Counted from the stretch's first letter, positions 42,201 to 49,240 are shown. The stretch is DNA of 64,000 bases from Cellulosimicrobium cellulans (GCF_006539945.1 NZ_BJNZ01000001.1:1-64000), one strand, 5' to 3'. Numbers and translations: made by a program. Notes: generated by a model from the letters alone, not told the origin.

Positions 42201-42889
42201 TCCTCCTCCGGCCCGGCGAGGAGACCCCGACCGAGCCGGTGTGCGAACCCGGCGCGGGGGAGCTGGTCGAGGCGCTGGCAGCGGTCGACATGTCTGACTG
42301 CACGACGAACCTCGTGGGTGAGATCGCGCCGTCGAAGAGCGTGTCGCCCGAGTCCGGCACGACGGTTCGGGAGGGACAGGTCCTCACCTACACGCTCGCG
42401 TTCGAGAACACCGGGCAAGGGGCGGTCGGGGTGGACTTCACCGACCACCTCGCGGGCGTGCTCGACGACGCGGACTGGGTCGGGAACGTGACCACCACGG
42501 GCGGGCTCGACGTGTCGGGGCCGACTGCGGATGCGCTGCTCGTGACGGGAACCGTGGAGCCCGGGGAGACGGCGACCGCCACGTACCAGGTCCGCGTGCG
42601 ACCGCATCCGGACCAGGGCGACCACCAGCTGGTGAACTTCCTCGTCCCGACGGGCACGACACCGGCCTCGGAGTGTGTCGCCGAGAACCCGCTCTGCACG
42701 CAGAACCCGACGCAGCCGCCGGCTCCGGTCGTACCCGATCCTCCGTCGAAGGGCCTCGCCCACACCGGCTCGGCGCTCGTCGGGATCGTGGGGGCCGGGT
42801 CGCTGCTCCTGCTGCTGGGGATCGCGCTGCTGCTCGGCGTGCGCCGACGCGGCGTGCACCGTGGAACAGGTGTGCTCCCCGTCAGGTGA
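36221..42889 (+). CDS. Giant DUF11-repeat cell-wall protein with LAHTG sorting signal
   Basis: This 2222-aa surface protein starts with a signal peptide (about 1-47), then the same propeller-like domain as the product at 18212 (about 48-300). About fourteen DUF11-type repeats follow, each opening with (T/W/S)K-S and LTYTLxFxNxG and containing VLDD(A/V)D. It ends with LAHTG, a hydrophobic helix and RRRG, the signal for class E sortase. Repeats 4-12 form a three-repeat higher-order unit of 399 aa, and two units are nearly identical in DNA. It is likely a long stalk or adhesin linked to peptidoglycan. I chose the ATG at 36221 (AGGGAGCG upstream); the 133 preceding in-frame codons contain no signal peptide. 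Confidence 0.9.
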   Translation: MRTGRTSGTKSPRRVSARRRAAWRRFAAAATALVVSSVLLPWTVPSAVAAPGDPFPVDPARVFVAQNDPTGMYTAIQGAGSVTFVPDGPTSGIGYNGIGYRVSDNYIYGMQRTPVASKNNLVRVGQGGVVTVLGTVSGLPTLPGIQYWNAGTFGAGASADTLFVRASLPDTSDAVMSRLYAVNVTTLVATPIPLSQPVPNTSDIIFKDGFVWAFLEGTVVYRINPTTGQTSAFDTAYLGLSGAFGAQWVYGNGNVGLSDNATGVVTQVRINNPTSASPTFEIVSRQTGPSSANNDGTASPGMPTDLAVVKTGPAEVAPGGTFTYTLTVTNNGPGTSSGFTLRDAVPFSLTGVSSPTPGCTVGFNVVTCTGASLPPGGSTTIQIVATMPPGATACVVNTATVLANESDPNSFNNVDDATTCPTSPALSITKSSNATEDSRIGDVVTYTVTATNTGDAPYTAANPAVVTDDLTGVLDDATYNGDATASVGATPSFASPRLSWSGPLAQGASVVLTYSVTLTGAGDGLVRNVAFRGNGPTPPCSPPVGGIDPGTGVPCAETRLELPRLTIAKTASTSTLPAVGSTVTYTVTVTNVGPGDTTVSAPARMDDDLSDVLDDADLDESSIVASSGTAGFTSPVISWEGPLAAGESATVSYTLTYTAGGDHVLENLACLPASISPGTPPCATVVVPGSNLRRWKEAEASSDPVVAGSTITYTLFFENLGAAPADVDAVDDLTFVADDADVTQEPVAGVGLAAIRTGDEIAITGSVAPGQTAAVSYVVTVRPDGERGDDTAVNFLLGPDQTPPSTPDCDPADPDLPDCTSTPIAAVVYTKSVAASDDPVRAGTVLTYTVTIESTGTVTAPVAREDVLSGVLDDAELTGDPESDTPSVTVSGVAAEQFAIGGELAPGATATVTYQVTVRPDTERGDNRADNFLVPPGGTPPAECAEGDAGCTSTPIPLIVASKSSDPAPGTTVQAGDEVTYTLTFANEGEATGPVDHTDDLADVLDDATLVTAPTSSDGALVASAVTDGSFTVTGSLAPGQSVTVSYTVSVDPDGERGDNLLGNVLAPTGTTDPQCEDDTVSCTEHPVAQLVSWKSVEPDVTPVVAGTVLTYTLFFENVGRGVGQVDHVDDLTHVLDDADVTVEPGSDDLSVVRDGAVITIAGPVPAGETFTVSYQVTVRADGERGDDLAANFLLVPGEAPPVDPVCEPEDAQLPDCTVTPIGSLVTSKSVEASSDPVEEGTELTYTLTFVNPGPGPVEVSKVDDLSGVLDDADLVDLPVASDGALSVSDVVDGVFSVTGSLAGGQTVTVTYTVVVRPQGERGDHRATNFLVDPEGVPPAECVAGDAQCTSTPLPFIEASKGVDPEPGTSVGAGEVLTYTLTFTNSGEGAGSVDYTDLLGEVLDDAQVTALPVASDGALTAELGSDETIRVTGVLGAGQSVTVTYAVTVLPDGERGDNLLGNFLVPTGEEPPQECVADDPTCTQNPVWEVRAWKSVEPDVTPVVAGTVLTYTLFFENVGRGVGQVDHVDDLTHVLDDVDVTVEPGSDDLSVVRDGAVVTIAGPVPAGETFTVSYQVTVRGDGERGDDLAANFLLVPGEAPPVDPVCQPSDAERPDCTLTPVGQLAVGKAVSASSDPVVEGTVLTYTLTFDNQGQGPVAVDSTDILDDVLDDTTMITPPFASDDALVASDVVDGSFRVTGELAAGQTVTVTYQVEVNDEANRGNDSADNFLVSTGDEPPSTCVDGDATCTVTPLPNVGAAKSSDPASGTTVLPDQDVTYTLTFANTGSAAGPVDHVDDLSDVLDDADLTVSPQSSDPALTVSSGTDGTIAVTGTLAAGQTVTVSYTVTVRPDGARGDNRLGNVLLGQGEEPPATCEAGDPRCTEHPVPEIVAGKSVDPVSGTPVVAGRRLVYTLTFANVGQAPGSVDRVDDLTHVLDDADLTVEPAASDTALVVTRDANRISITGSLEPGQVVTVTYEVLVRPAGERGDDVIANFLLRPGEETPTEPVCEPGAGELVEALAAVDMSDCTTNLVGEIAPSKSVSPESGTTVREGQVLTYTLAFENTGQGAVGVDFTDHLAGVLDDADWVGNVTTTGGLDVSGPTADALLVTGTVEPGETATATYQVRVRPHPDQGDHQLVNFLVPTGTTPASECVAENPLCTQNPTQPPAPVVPDPPSKGLAHTGSALVGIVGAGSLLLLLGIALLLGVRRRGVHRGTGVLPVR
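39501..39840 (+). repeat. Near-identical 340-bp internal repeat, copy 1
   Basis: This segment encodes the seventh DUF11 repeat of the giant protein. It recurs with only a handful of mismatches 1197 bp (399 codons) downstream at 40698-41037. Neighbouring repeats are far more diverged, so this pair reflects recent duplication or gene conversion. Confidence 0.9.
40698..41037 (+). repeat. Near-identical 340-bp internal repeat, copy 2
   Basis: This is the second copy of the repeat at 39501-39840, encoding the tenth DUF11 repeat. Differences include GCG/GTG in VLDDA/VD, ATC/GTG in the AV(I/V)TIAG strand and a few third positions. Confidence 0.9.
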
Positions 42890-42905
42890 CGAGCGAACCA
42901 CCGCT

Positions 42906-42937
42906 CTCGGCCCGGACTCGCCACGGTCCGGGCCGAG
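42906..42937. terminator. Hairpin terminator after giant surface-protein gene
   Basis: A perfect 12-bp stem (CTCGGCCCGGAC and complement) with an 8-nt loop begins 16 bp past the stop codon. Confidence 0.7.
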
Positions 42938-43037
42938 GGCGTCGTGCTGCCGAGGATCGGGCGCATGGTCAGCGGGCCCGTCACGCCGGGTCCGCGCTGC
43001 GCCGTTCGCCAGGTCGCGAGAAGCAGAGCACGCGCGC

Positions 43038-43065
43038 GTCAGAGTGAGGACGGACCTGTGTCCAG
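43038..43065 (+). promoter_or_regulatory. ECF-type promoter, site 7 (LATTG adhesin)
   Basis: GTCAG, 15 bp, GTGTCCAG, with the ATG at 43120 lying 62 nt downstream of the first G of GTGTCC. Confidence 0.7.
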
Positions 43066-43076
43066 GAGTCATGTAC

Positions 43077-43095
43077 GGGGATCCATCGGATCCCC
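43077..43095 (+). other. Perfect hairpin in 5' leader of LATTG adhesin
   Basis: GGGGATCC, loop ATC, GGATCCCC: an 8-bp perfect stem between promoter site 7 and the ribosome-binding site (GAGGAGGAG). It could stabilise the mRNA or act as a protein-binding palindrome. Confidence 0.5.
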
Positions 43096-43119
43096 TCCAT
43101 GATCTCTGCGAGGAGGAGC

Positions 43120-44934
43120 ATGTCCATCCAGCCCTCGGCCCGCCCGGCACGGGCGAGCAGACGACCTGCCCTCACGACGGCGCTGGCATCGACCATGACG
43201 CTGCTGCTCGGGCTCGTCGGCGTGACCGCCGCCGCTTCGTCCGCGGCAGCCGTCGAGATCGACGCGATCACCGGCGTCACGGTCTCGCACCCGAGCGGCA
43301 CCGTCGAGCAGTGGGACTCCGTCCGCGTCGACGCGACGTGGGCCGTGCCCGACAGCGCCCACCCTGGCGACACGTTCCGACTGGCTCTTCCGACGACACC
43401 GCGTGTCGTCGGGTTCCGGGACACCTTCGACATGAAGGACCCGTCCGAGGCCGTCGTCGGCTCGTGCACCGTCGAGGTCGAGGAGATCGTGTGCGTCCTC
43501 GGCGAGTACGTCGCGACGCACACGGGCGTCCACGGGAGCCTGCACTTCCTCGTCCAGGTGACGGAGACGTCAGAGGAGGACACGATCGTCTTCACGACGG
43601 GTGGAGGCGTCGAGATCCCTGCCGGCGTCCCGGGGGGTGGTGTGGGCGTGCGAGAGAACCCCGCGCCCACGACGCCCCGCAAGAGCGGACAGCTCGACCT
43701 CGCGAGGTCGACGATCGCCTGGCAGGTGCTGATCCCCGGCGAGTACCTCACCGACGAGGACGGGGAGCCCGTCGTGCTGACCGACACGCGGGACCCTCGC
43801 CTGACGCTCGACCCCGACAGCTTCTCGATCGTCTACTTCGCGGCGGAGGACTGGAACGACGGGAACTTCGCGGCTGCCGCGACCCCGCTCACCGGCGACC
43901 AGTTCACCCTCGAGAACGGGCCGGAAGCCCACCAGCTCACGTTCAGCGTGCCGGACGCCCGCGGTGAGGGCTTCGTCTACGCGATCAGCTACGAGACGGC
44001 CCTCCCGGACGACGTCCGTCCGGGGGACAGGTTCGAGAACACCGTCGCGGGCACGTCCGTCGGGGAGGTCACGGCGGTGGCGCGCTACGTGCGGGCCGGC
44101 GGCGACGCCTTCGGTGAGGGCATGCGCTCGATCCTCGTGCTCAAGCAGGTCGACGGCGACGGCGCGGACACAGCGGTGGGACCGTTCGCGTTCGAGCTCG
44201 CGTGCGTCGACGAGGAGGGCAGCCCGCTGCCGGGGTTCCCGCAGTCCGCCGAGGTGCTGGCCGGCGGGACGATCAGCTTCGCCGGAGTGCCCGTGGGCGC
44301 CACGTGCGAGCTCGTTGAGACGCACGACGGCGGCGCCGACCGGGTCGCCTTCGCCCCGGCGGGGCCGATCGAGGTCACCGCGGACTCGCCCGAGGTCATC
44401 CAGGTCGTCGCGACCAACACGTTCGACGCGCACGTGGGCCGGATCGCCGTGACCAAGCTCGTGGAAGGGGACGCCGCGGACGTCGTGCCCGGCGCGACCG
44501 AGTACACGGTCGCGTACACGTACGACACCGGCGCGGGCGAGGTGTCGGGCGAGATGGTCGTGTCCGACGGGACGACGTCCGACCTCGCGGACCTCCCGGT
44601 GGGCGCCGTCGTGACGCTCGACGAGGTCGAGCCGGCAACGGTCGAGGGAGTGGTCTGGAAGGAGCCCGTGTTCTCGGGCCACGGCGTCGAGGTCCTGGCG
44701 AACGGCAACGCCCGGGTGGTCGTCGGCGACGGGACGACGGTACAGGTCACCTTGACCAACCACGCCGACGTGCCGACGGTGCCCGTCGACCCGGCAGAGC
44801 CTGAGCCGGCCGAGCCCGGGTCGTCGCTCGCGACGACGGGCGCCGGGGTGACCGCGGCGGTCGCCGTCGCCGCGGCGCTCCTCGCCCTCGGTCTCGCGGC
44901 CGTGCTGCTGTCCCGCAGGGCGCGAGCCTCGTGA
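43120..44934 (+). CDS. Ig-like adhesin with LATTG cell-wall sorting signal
   Basis: This 604-aa surface protein has a signal peptide (1-44). Two adhesin-type Ig domains follow (about 45-170 and 185-330; TVEQWDSVRVDATWAVP and STIAWQVLIPGEY are typical of fibrinogen-binding-like folds). Two DUF5979/prealbumin-like beta domains (about 335-440 and 445-555) come next. The C-terminus is Pro/Glu-rich, then LATTG, a hydrophobic helix and RRARAS, a class E sortase signal. I chose the ATG at 43120 with GAGGAGGAG upstream; an ATG at 43099 would add seven residues. It is controlled by an ECF-type site. Its ligand is unknown. Confidence 0.85.
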   Translation: MSIQPSARPARASRRPALTTALASTMTLLLGLVGVTAAASSAAAVEIDAITGVTVSHPSGTVEQWDSVRVDATWAVPDSAHPGDTFRLALPTTPRVVGFRDTFDMKDPSEAVVGSCTVEVEEIVCVLGEYVATHTGVHGSLHFLVQVTETSEEDTIVFTTGGGVEIPAGVPGGGVGVRENPAPTTPRKSGQLDLARSTIAWQVLIPGEYLTDEDGEPVVLTDTRDPRLTLDPDSFSIVYFAAEDWNDGNFAAAATPLTGDQFTLENGPEAHQLTFSVPDARGEGFVYAISYETALPDDVRPGDRFENTVAGTSVGEVTAVARYVRAGGDAFGEGMRSILVLKQVDGDGADTAVGPFAFELACVDEEGSPLPGFPQSAEVLAGGTISFAGVPVGATCELVETHDGGADRVAFAPAGPIEVTADSPEVIQVVATNTFDAHVGRIAVTKLVEGDAADVVPGATEYTVAYTYDTGAGEVSGEMVVSDGTTSDLADLPVGAVVTLDEVEPATVEGVVWKEPVFSGHGVEVLANGNARVVVGDGTTVQVTLTNHADVPTVPVDPAEPEPAEPGSSLATTGAGVTAAVAVAAALLALGLAAVLLSRRARAS

Positions 44935-44970
44935 CGGGAGCGCCGGAGGCAGTGCGGACGAGCGTCCGGC

Positions 44971-44998
44971 GTCATCCGCCCCTCCGTCTGGTGTCCTG
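44971..44998 (+). promoter_or_regulatory. ECF-type promoter, site 3 (orphan)
   Basis: GTCAT, 15 bp, GTGTCCTG, almost identical to site 1, and a GTG at 45005 lies at the same 14-nt distance. The frame that follows does not resemble the small paralogs and runs antisense into the gene at 45211, so the transcript may be short, non-coding or a relic. Confidence 0.6.
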
Positions 44999-45082
44999 AC
45001 AGACGTGGCGGTCGCCCGACACCGTCCCGACCGTCACACCAACGGCCACGCGTGCTCTCTCCTCCCGTCTGCGCGTGGCTCG

Positions 45083-45104
45083 CCCGAGGCGTCACAGCCT
45101 CGGG
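45083..45104. terminator. Hairpin downstream of orphan promoter
   Basis: CCCGAGGC, 6-nt loop, GCCTCGGG: an 8-bp perfect stem. It could end the adhesin transcript or a short RNA of about 80-100 nt started at site 3. Confidence 0.5.
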
Positions 45105-45210
45105 TGGCGCGCGGGTCGCTCTCGCCCCCCACCCTTCCGGGCGAGGCGGCCCGCGCGCTTCCTTCGGATCGCCGCCTGCGCATCGGATCTCCGGACGCTC
45201 GCTGGGCCGG

Positions 45211-45747
45211 TCACTCTCGGTCCTGCGCGTCACGGACCGCAGCCGTCGCGGCTGCGACGGACGCGGTGTGCCGTTCGAACGAGGCGCGCTCGAGGTCTGC
45301 GTCGCGGATCGACGCCTCTGCGTGGGCGAAGAAGCGGAAGCGCGGATCCTCGTACCCGGGCCTCTCCTCGTCGGGCAGGACGTCCTGTGCGTCCTCGAGC
45401 TCGCCGGCGAGCGCGACGCGCACGGCGTCGTCGGGGACCCGCCCCTCGGAGGCGCGGTAGACCTGGCTACCGGTGGAGACCGCCTCGCGCAAGGAGTCCT
45501 CTGCCTGGCGAACCCGGGTGTCCGCCGTGCGGTGGGTCAGGGTGAGCGCATCGAGCTGTCGCTGCGTCGAGAGGCTGACGGTCGCGGTGACGACGAACCC
45601 GGTGGTGAAGGCGCTCAGAGCGAGGCACGCGCCCACGACGAGCATCCGGCCGCGGCGCCCGCGCCGGTGGCGTCGGTGTCGCGTGCCGGGAGGGTCCACA
45701 GGACCCTCGACGGCCCCATCGACGAGCTGCGACTTCTCCAGCACCAT
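45211..45747 (-). CDS. Small membrane-anchored coiled-coil protein
   Basis: This 178-aa protein has a cytosolic basic N-terminus (about 1-34, RHRRHRRGRRGR), one membrane helix (about 35-57) and an extracellular helical part with heptads (TQRQLDALTLTHRTADTRVRQAEDSLREAV and ASIRDADLERASFERHTASVAAATAAV). The ATG at 45747 follows a GAAGAAGGA ribosome-binding site. The frame is open further upstream but without coding character. The ECF-type promoter site 8 lies 91 nt upstream. The function is unknown; the layout would suit a membrane scaffold or sensor partner. Confidence 0.7.
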   Translation of the reverse strand: MVLEKSQLVDGAVEGPVDPPGTRHRRHRRGRRGRMLVVGACLALSAFTTGFVVTATVSLSTQRQLDALTLTHRTADTRVRQAEDSLREAVSTGSQVYRASEGRVPDDAVRVALAGELEDAQDVLPDEERPGYEDPRFRFFAHAEASIRDADLERASFERHTASVAAATAAVRDAQDRE

Positions 45748-45830
45748 TCCTTCTTCGCTCCCTCGGCCCGCCAGGGCCTTGACCGCTGGACCTCGTCGAC
45801 GCGCACCACGTGGGGTGGCGTCCCACCAAG

Positions 45831-45858
45831 GTGGACACGACGCGGTGGGCTGCATGAC
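45831..45858 (-). promoter_or_regulatory. ECF-type promoter, site 8 (coiled-coil membrane protein)
   Basis: On the minus strand: GTCAT, 15 bp, GTGTCCAC, 91 nt before the ATG at 45747. Confidence 0.7.
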
Positions 45859-46130
45859 GCAGGCCCGCCTGAAGGGGTGGTGCGCATCCGTCCGGTGCCG
45901 TCGCCGAGGTCGCGTCATAGCGCGACGCGCCCCGTGTCCTCCATAGCGACGCCCGAGGTCCAGGTGTGGGGGAGGTCTTCCCCGCGCTTCCGGGGTCGTC
46001 ATCACCGTCGACGTCTCCGGGGCGGCGCAGGGGGCCGGCCCGGGGACGTCGGCGGCCGGTCTCGCGTCGACACCGTTGACGCTCCACGGTCGCCGGGCTA
46101 CCCTCCGGCGCCACGTTCGGAAACCGTCTA

Positions 46131-46140
46131 CGAAATTTCG
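46131..46140. promoter_or_regulatory. Candidate operator of GH144-like gene
   Basis: CGAAATTTCG is a perfect 10-bp palindrome 22 bp before the ATG, next to flanking GTTCG and CGAAC half-sites. The LacI regulator gene just downstream is a candidate binder, although its operator is not known. Confidence 0.4.
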
Positions 46141-46162
46141 AACCGACACGAAGGAGTGCCTG

Positions 46163-48064
46163 ATGCGAGGATCGACCGACCGCGAGCACCGTCTGACGCG
46201 ACGCCGCCGAAGGGCCGTCGCCGGGATCGTCGGCGGGGTGGCGCTCGTGACCGGACTGACCGTCCCCGCGGCGGCAGGGGCCGTCCCGACGACCGCGACG
46301 CCCGACGTCGGGCGGCCCGATCTGACGGGGGCTCAGCGCGCGACGCTCGAGACGTACGTGGGGGACACCTACGCGTCGCTGGTCGCCATGACGGACGAGC
46401 GGACCGGCCTGCCCGCGGACAACATCGAGGGCGACCTGGACCCGGAGTCGAGCAGCGCGTACACGTCGCCGACGAACATCGGCGGGTGGCTGTGGTCCAC
46501 CGTCGTCGCGCGCGACCTCGGTCTGGTGGACGGTGCGGTGGCGCACGATCGTCTCGCGACGACGCTCCACACGCTGGCTGCCCTCGACCGGCACGACGCG
46601 AGCGGGATGTTCTACAACTGGTACGACCCCGCGACCGGCGACAGGGTCGAGACCTGGCCGGACGACGGCAACCAGGTGCACCAGTTCCTCAGCTCGGTGG
46701 ACAACGGCTGGCTGGCCGCGGGGCTGCGCGTCGTCGCGGAGGCGGAGCCGAGCCTCGCGCACGAGGCGCGCGCGATCTACGACGACATGCACTTCGGCGC
46801 GTTCTACAACCCGCAGGCACGTCCGGACCTCGGCGTCGGGCTGCTGCGCGGCGGGTTCTGGGACGAGGAGCCGCCCGGGTGCTCGGTCGCGGGCGACTAC
46901 CTCGGCACGGGCACCGACGTCTACTACACGTGCCACCACTACGACACGACGGTCTCGGAGACGCGCATCGCGACGTACCTCGGCATCGCGGAGGGCGAGG
47001 TGCCTCCGGAGGCGTACTACGCGAGCTACCGGACGTTCCCGGACACGTGCGACTGGTCGTGGCAGGAGCAGAAGCCGATCGGTGAGAAGCGCGAGTACCT
47101 GGGCGTCCCCGTGTTCGAGGGGGCGTACCGCTACCGCGACCTCGCGGTCGTGCCGGGCTGGGGCGGCTCGATGTTCGAGGCGCTCATGCCGGACATGCTC
47201 GTCCCCGAGGCGGAGTGGGGGCCGACGTCGTGGGGCGTCAACCACCCGCTCGTCGTGCGCGCGCACAAGGAGCACGGCCTCGACGAGGCGGGCTACGGGG
47301 CCTGGGGCTTCTCGCCCGCGAGCAACCCCTTCGGTGGGTACGCGGAGTACGGCGTCGACGCGATCGGCCTGCGCTCGGACGGCTACCTGTCCGACGGCGA
47401 GACCGACGTCGACCTCGGGTTCGAGGGCTGCCGCGAGGCGACCGACCCCGCGCCGGAGTTCGGCGACGGCGTCGTCACGCCGCACGCGTCGTTCCTCGGC
47501 CTCGCGTACGACACCGACGGCGTGCTCGACAACCTCGCCCACCTCGCCGACGACCTCGGTGCCTACGGGCCGGGAGGGTTCTACGACGCGGTCGCCGTCC
47601 GGTCGGGCACCGTCGCCGAGCGCTACCTGTCGCTCGACCAGGCGATGATCGTCGCCGCGATCGGCAACGTCCTCGACGACTCGCGCCTCAAGGACTACTT
47701 CGTCGACGACGAGCTCGAGCAGCGCCTGCGCCCCCTCATGGAGGCGGAGACCTTCTCGGCCACGGCGGACCTCACGCCCGGTGTGGGCGCCGACGTCCAG
47801 GTCCAGGCACGCTGCCTCGCGGGCCGTGCCCACGTCGCCGTCCGGGCGACGAGCACGGGTGGCGGGCGCGCGGACGTCACGCTCGCCACGGCCTACGGGA
47901 CGCGGTCGTTCGACGACGTCGCCCCGCACCGCAGCGCGTACCAGTCGTTCGCGGCGCGCACGGCGGAGATCCCGTCCGGCACCGCGACGGTGACGGTCAC
48001 GGCCGACGACGGGTCGACGACCCAGGAGCTGTCGTACCGCTACGCGGGCGTCTCCTGCGGCTGA
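46163..48064 (+). CDS. Secreted glycoamylase-like hydrolase (GH144/DUF3131-type)
   Basis: This 633-aa exported enzyme has a signal peptide (about 1-40). Its (alpha/alpha)6-barrel-like body shows TSPTNIGGWLWSTVVARDLG, GMFYNWYDPATG, SSVDNGWLAAGL, VPGWGGSMFEALMPD, SWGVNHPLVVRAHKEHG and WGFSPASNP. This is the motif order of glycoamylase-like proteins that include GH144 endo-beta-1,2-glucanases. The final ~95 residues form a small beta domain. The substrate is uncertain; a beta-glucan is likely. The ATG follows AAGGAG by 6 nt. It is separated from the LacI gene by a bidirectional terminator. Confidence 0.8.
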   Translation: MRGSTDREHRLTRRRRRAVAGIVGGVALVTGLTVPAAAGAVPTTATPDVGRPDLTGAQRATLETYVGDTYASLVAMTDERTGLPADNIEGDLDPESSSAYTSPTNIGGWLWSTVVARDLGLVDGAVAHDRLATTLHTLAALDRHDASGMFYNWYDPATGDRVETWPDDGNQVHQFLSSVDNGWLAAGLRVVAEAEPSLAHEARAIYDDMHFGAFYNPQARPDLGVGLLRGGFWDEEPPGCSVAGDYLGTGTDVYYTCHHYDTTVSETRIATYLGIAEGEVPPEAYYASYRTFPDTCDWSWQEQKPIGEKREYLGVPVFEGAYRYRDLAVVPGWGGSMFEALMPDMLVPEAEWGPTSWGVNHPLVVRAHKEHGLDEAGYGAWGFSPASNPFGGYAEYGVDAIGLRSDGYLSDGETDVDLGFEGCREATDPAPEFGDGVVTPHASFLGLAYDTDGVLDNLAHLADDLGAYGPGGFYDAVAVRSGTVAERYLSLDQAMIVAAIGNVLDDSRLKDYFVDDELEQRLRPLMEAETFSATADLTPGVGADVQVQARCLAGRAHVAVRATSTGGGRADVTLATAYGTRSFDDVAPHRSAYQSFAARTAEIPSGTATVTVTADDGSTTQELSYRYAGVSCG

Positions 48065-48100
48065 CCGGCTGTCGGTACTCCGGTCGACCGACGCGCGACG

Positions 48101-48131
48101 ACGGGAGGGGCGCGGACCGCGCCCCTCCCGT
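48101..48131. terminator. Bidirectional hairpin terminator
   Basis: ACGGGAGGGGCGC, 5-nt loop, and the exact 13-nt complement lie between the convergent GH144-like and LacI genes, 37 bp after the first stop. Confidence 0.75.
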
Positions 48132-48223
48132 TCGTCGTGGTCCGAGCGTGCGTCGGGTGCGTGCGTCCGGACCGCACGTCAGGGCCGCCCGGGGCCGCAC
48201 GCCCGGGCCGCGCCGGGATCGGC

Positions 48224-49240
48224 TCATGACCGCGGGGGAGCGGTGGACTCGCGGACGACGAGTCTCGTCGCGAGCTCGGTGCGCAGCGTGTGCCCGCTCG
48301 CGGTGCGCGCGCGGTGCGCGAGCTCGACGGCCGAGGCGCCCATCTCGACGAGCGGCTGGCGGACGGTGGTGAGCGGCGGGTCGGTCCACGCCGCGACGGG
48401 GAGGTCGTCGAACCCGACGAGCGAGACGTCGTCCGGCACCGACAGGCCTGCCTCCCGCAGAGCCCGTAGCGCACCGAGGGCCGTGTCGTCGCTGCACGCG
48501 AAGACAGCGGTCGGCGGCTCGTCGAGGGCGAGCAGCCGCTGAACCCCTTCGAAGCCGGCGGGCACGCCGTACGTGCTCAGGCAGACCAGGTCGTCGTCGA
48601 CGGGGACGCCTGCCCGGATCATCGCGGCGCGGTAGCCGGCGAGTCGGGCGATCGCGTTGTCCTGCTCGGGGACGCCGGTGATCGTCGCGATGCGCCGGTG
48701 GCCGAGCGCGAGCAGGTGCGTCGTCGCGTCGAACGCGCCCTGGAAGTTCGCGGCCCCCACGCTGAGCACGTCCTCGGGCGGGCGGTGGCGCGGGTCGACG
48801 ACGACGAGCGGCACGCCCGCCTCCGTCAGGATGGCGCGCGCCTCGGCGTCGGGCACGGCGACGACGCTCACGAGCCCGTCCGTGCCCCGGGCCAGCGCGT
48901 GCCGGACCCAGGCACCGCAGTCGTCGGGGTCCAGCTCCACGGACAGCACGACGTCCAGGCCCAGGCGCCGCGCCTCCGCGACCGCGCCGCGCACCACCGC
49001 CTCCGACCACGGACCCTCGAGGTCGACGATGCGGACGTCGACGAGGCCCGTCCGCTTGGCGCTGGGAGGCCGGATCTCGTAGCCGTGGCGCCGTAGAACC
49101 TCGGCGACGCGCTCACGCGTCGCCGCCGAGACGTCCGTGCGCGCGTTGAGCACCTTCGACACGGTCGGGACGGACACCCCGGCCTCGGCTGCGACGGCGG
49201 CGAGCGGGACGTTCCGCCGACCGGGCCGCGCGGCGCTCAT
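48224..49240 (-). CDS. LacI-family transcriptional regulator
   Basis: This 338-aa repressor has an N-terminal LacI helix-turn-helix (PLAAVAAEAGVSVPTVSKVLN, hinge RVAEVLRRHGY) and a periplasmic-binding-protein-like sensor domain. I chose the ATG at 49240, which overlaps the stop of the epimerase-like gene upstream (ATGA). The operon SorC-epimerase-LacI runs leftward and is divergent from the ribose-type ABC operon, so this regulator probably responds to a sugar of the same pathway. Confidence 0.92.
   Translation of the reverse strand: MSAARPGRRNVPLAAVAAEAGVSVPTVSKVLNARTDVSAATRERVAEVLRRHGYEIRPPSAKRTGLVDVRIVDLEGPWSEAVVRGAVAEARRLGLDVVLSVELDPDDCGAWVRHALARGTDGLVSVVAVPDAEARAILTEAGVPLVVVDPRHRPPEDVLSVGAANFQGAFDATTHLLALGHRRIATITGVPEQDNAIARLAGYRAAMIRAGVPVDDDLVCLSTYGVPAGFEGVQRLLALDEPPTAVFACSDDTALGALRALREAGLSVPDDVSLVGFDDLPVAAWTDPPLTTVRQPLVEMGASAVELAHRARTASGHTLRTELATRLVVRESTAPPRS

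Larger units (their letters stand above)
45748..46162. other. Divergent intergenic region
   Basis: This 415-bp gap between the coiled-coil membrane protein and the GH144-like gene contains ECF-type site 8 for the former and a CGAAATTTCG palindrome just upstream of the latter. No gene is supported. Confidence 0.55.

Noticed and set aside
45005-45460. Open frame starting with the GTG at the right distance from orphan ECF promoter site 3
   Set aside because: Its Ser/Arg-rich product does not resemble the small paralogs and most of it lies antisense to the coiled-coil membrane protein gene, so I list only the promoter.
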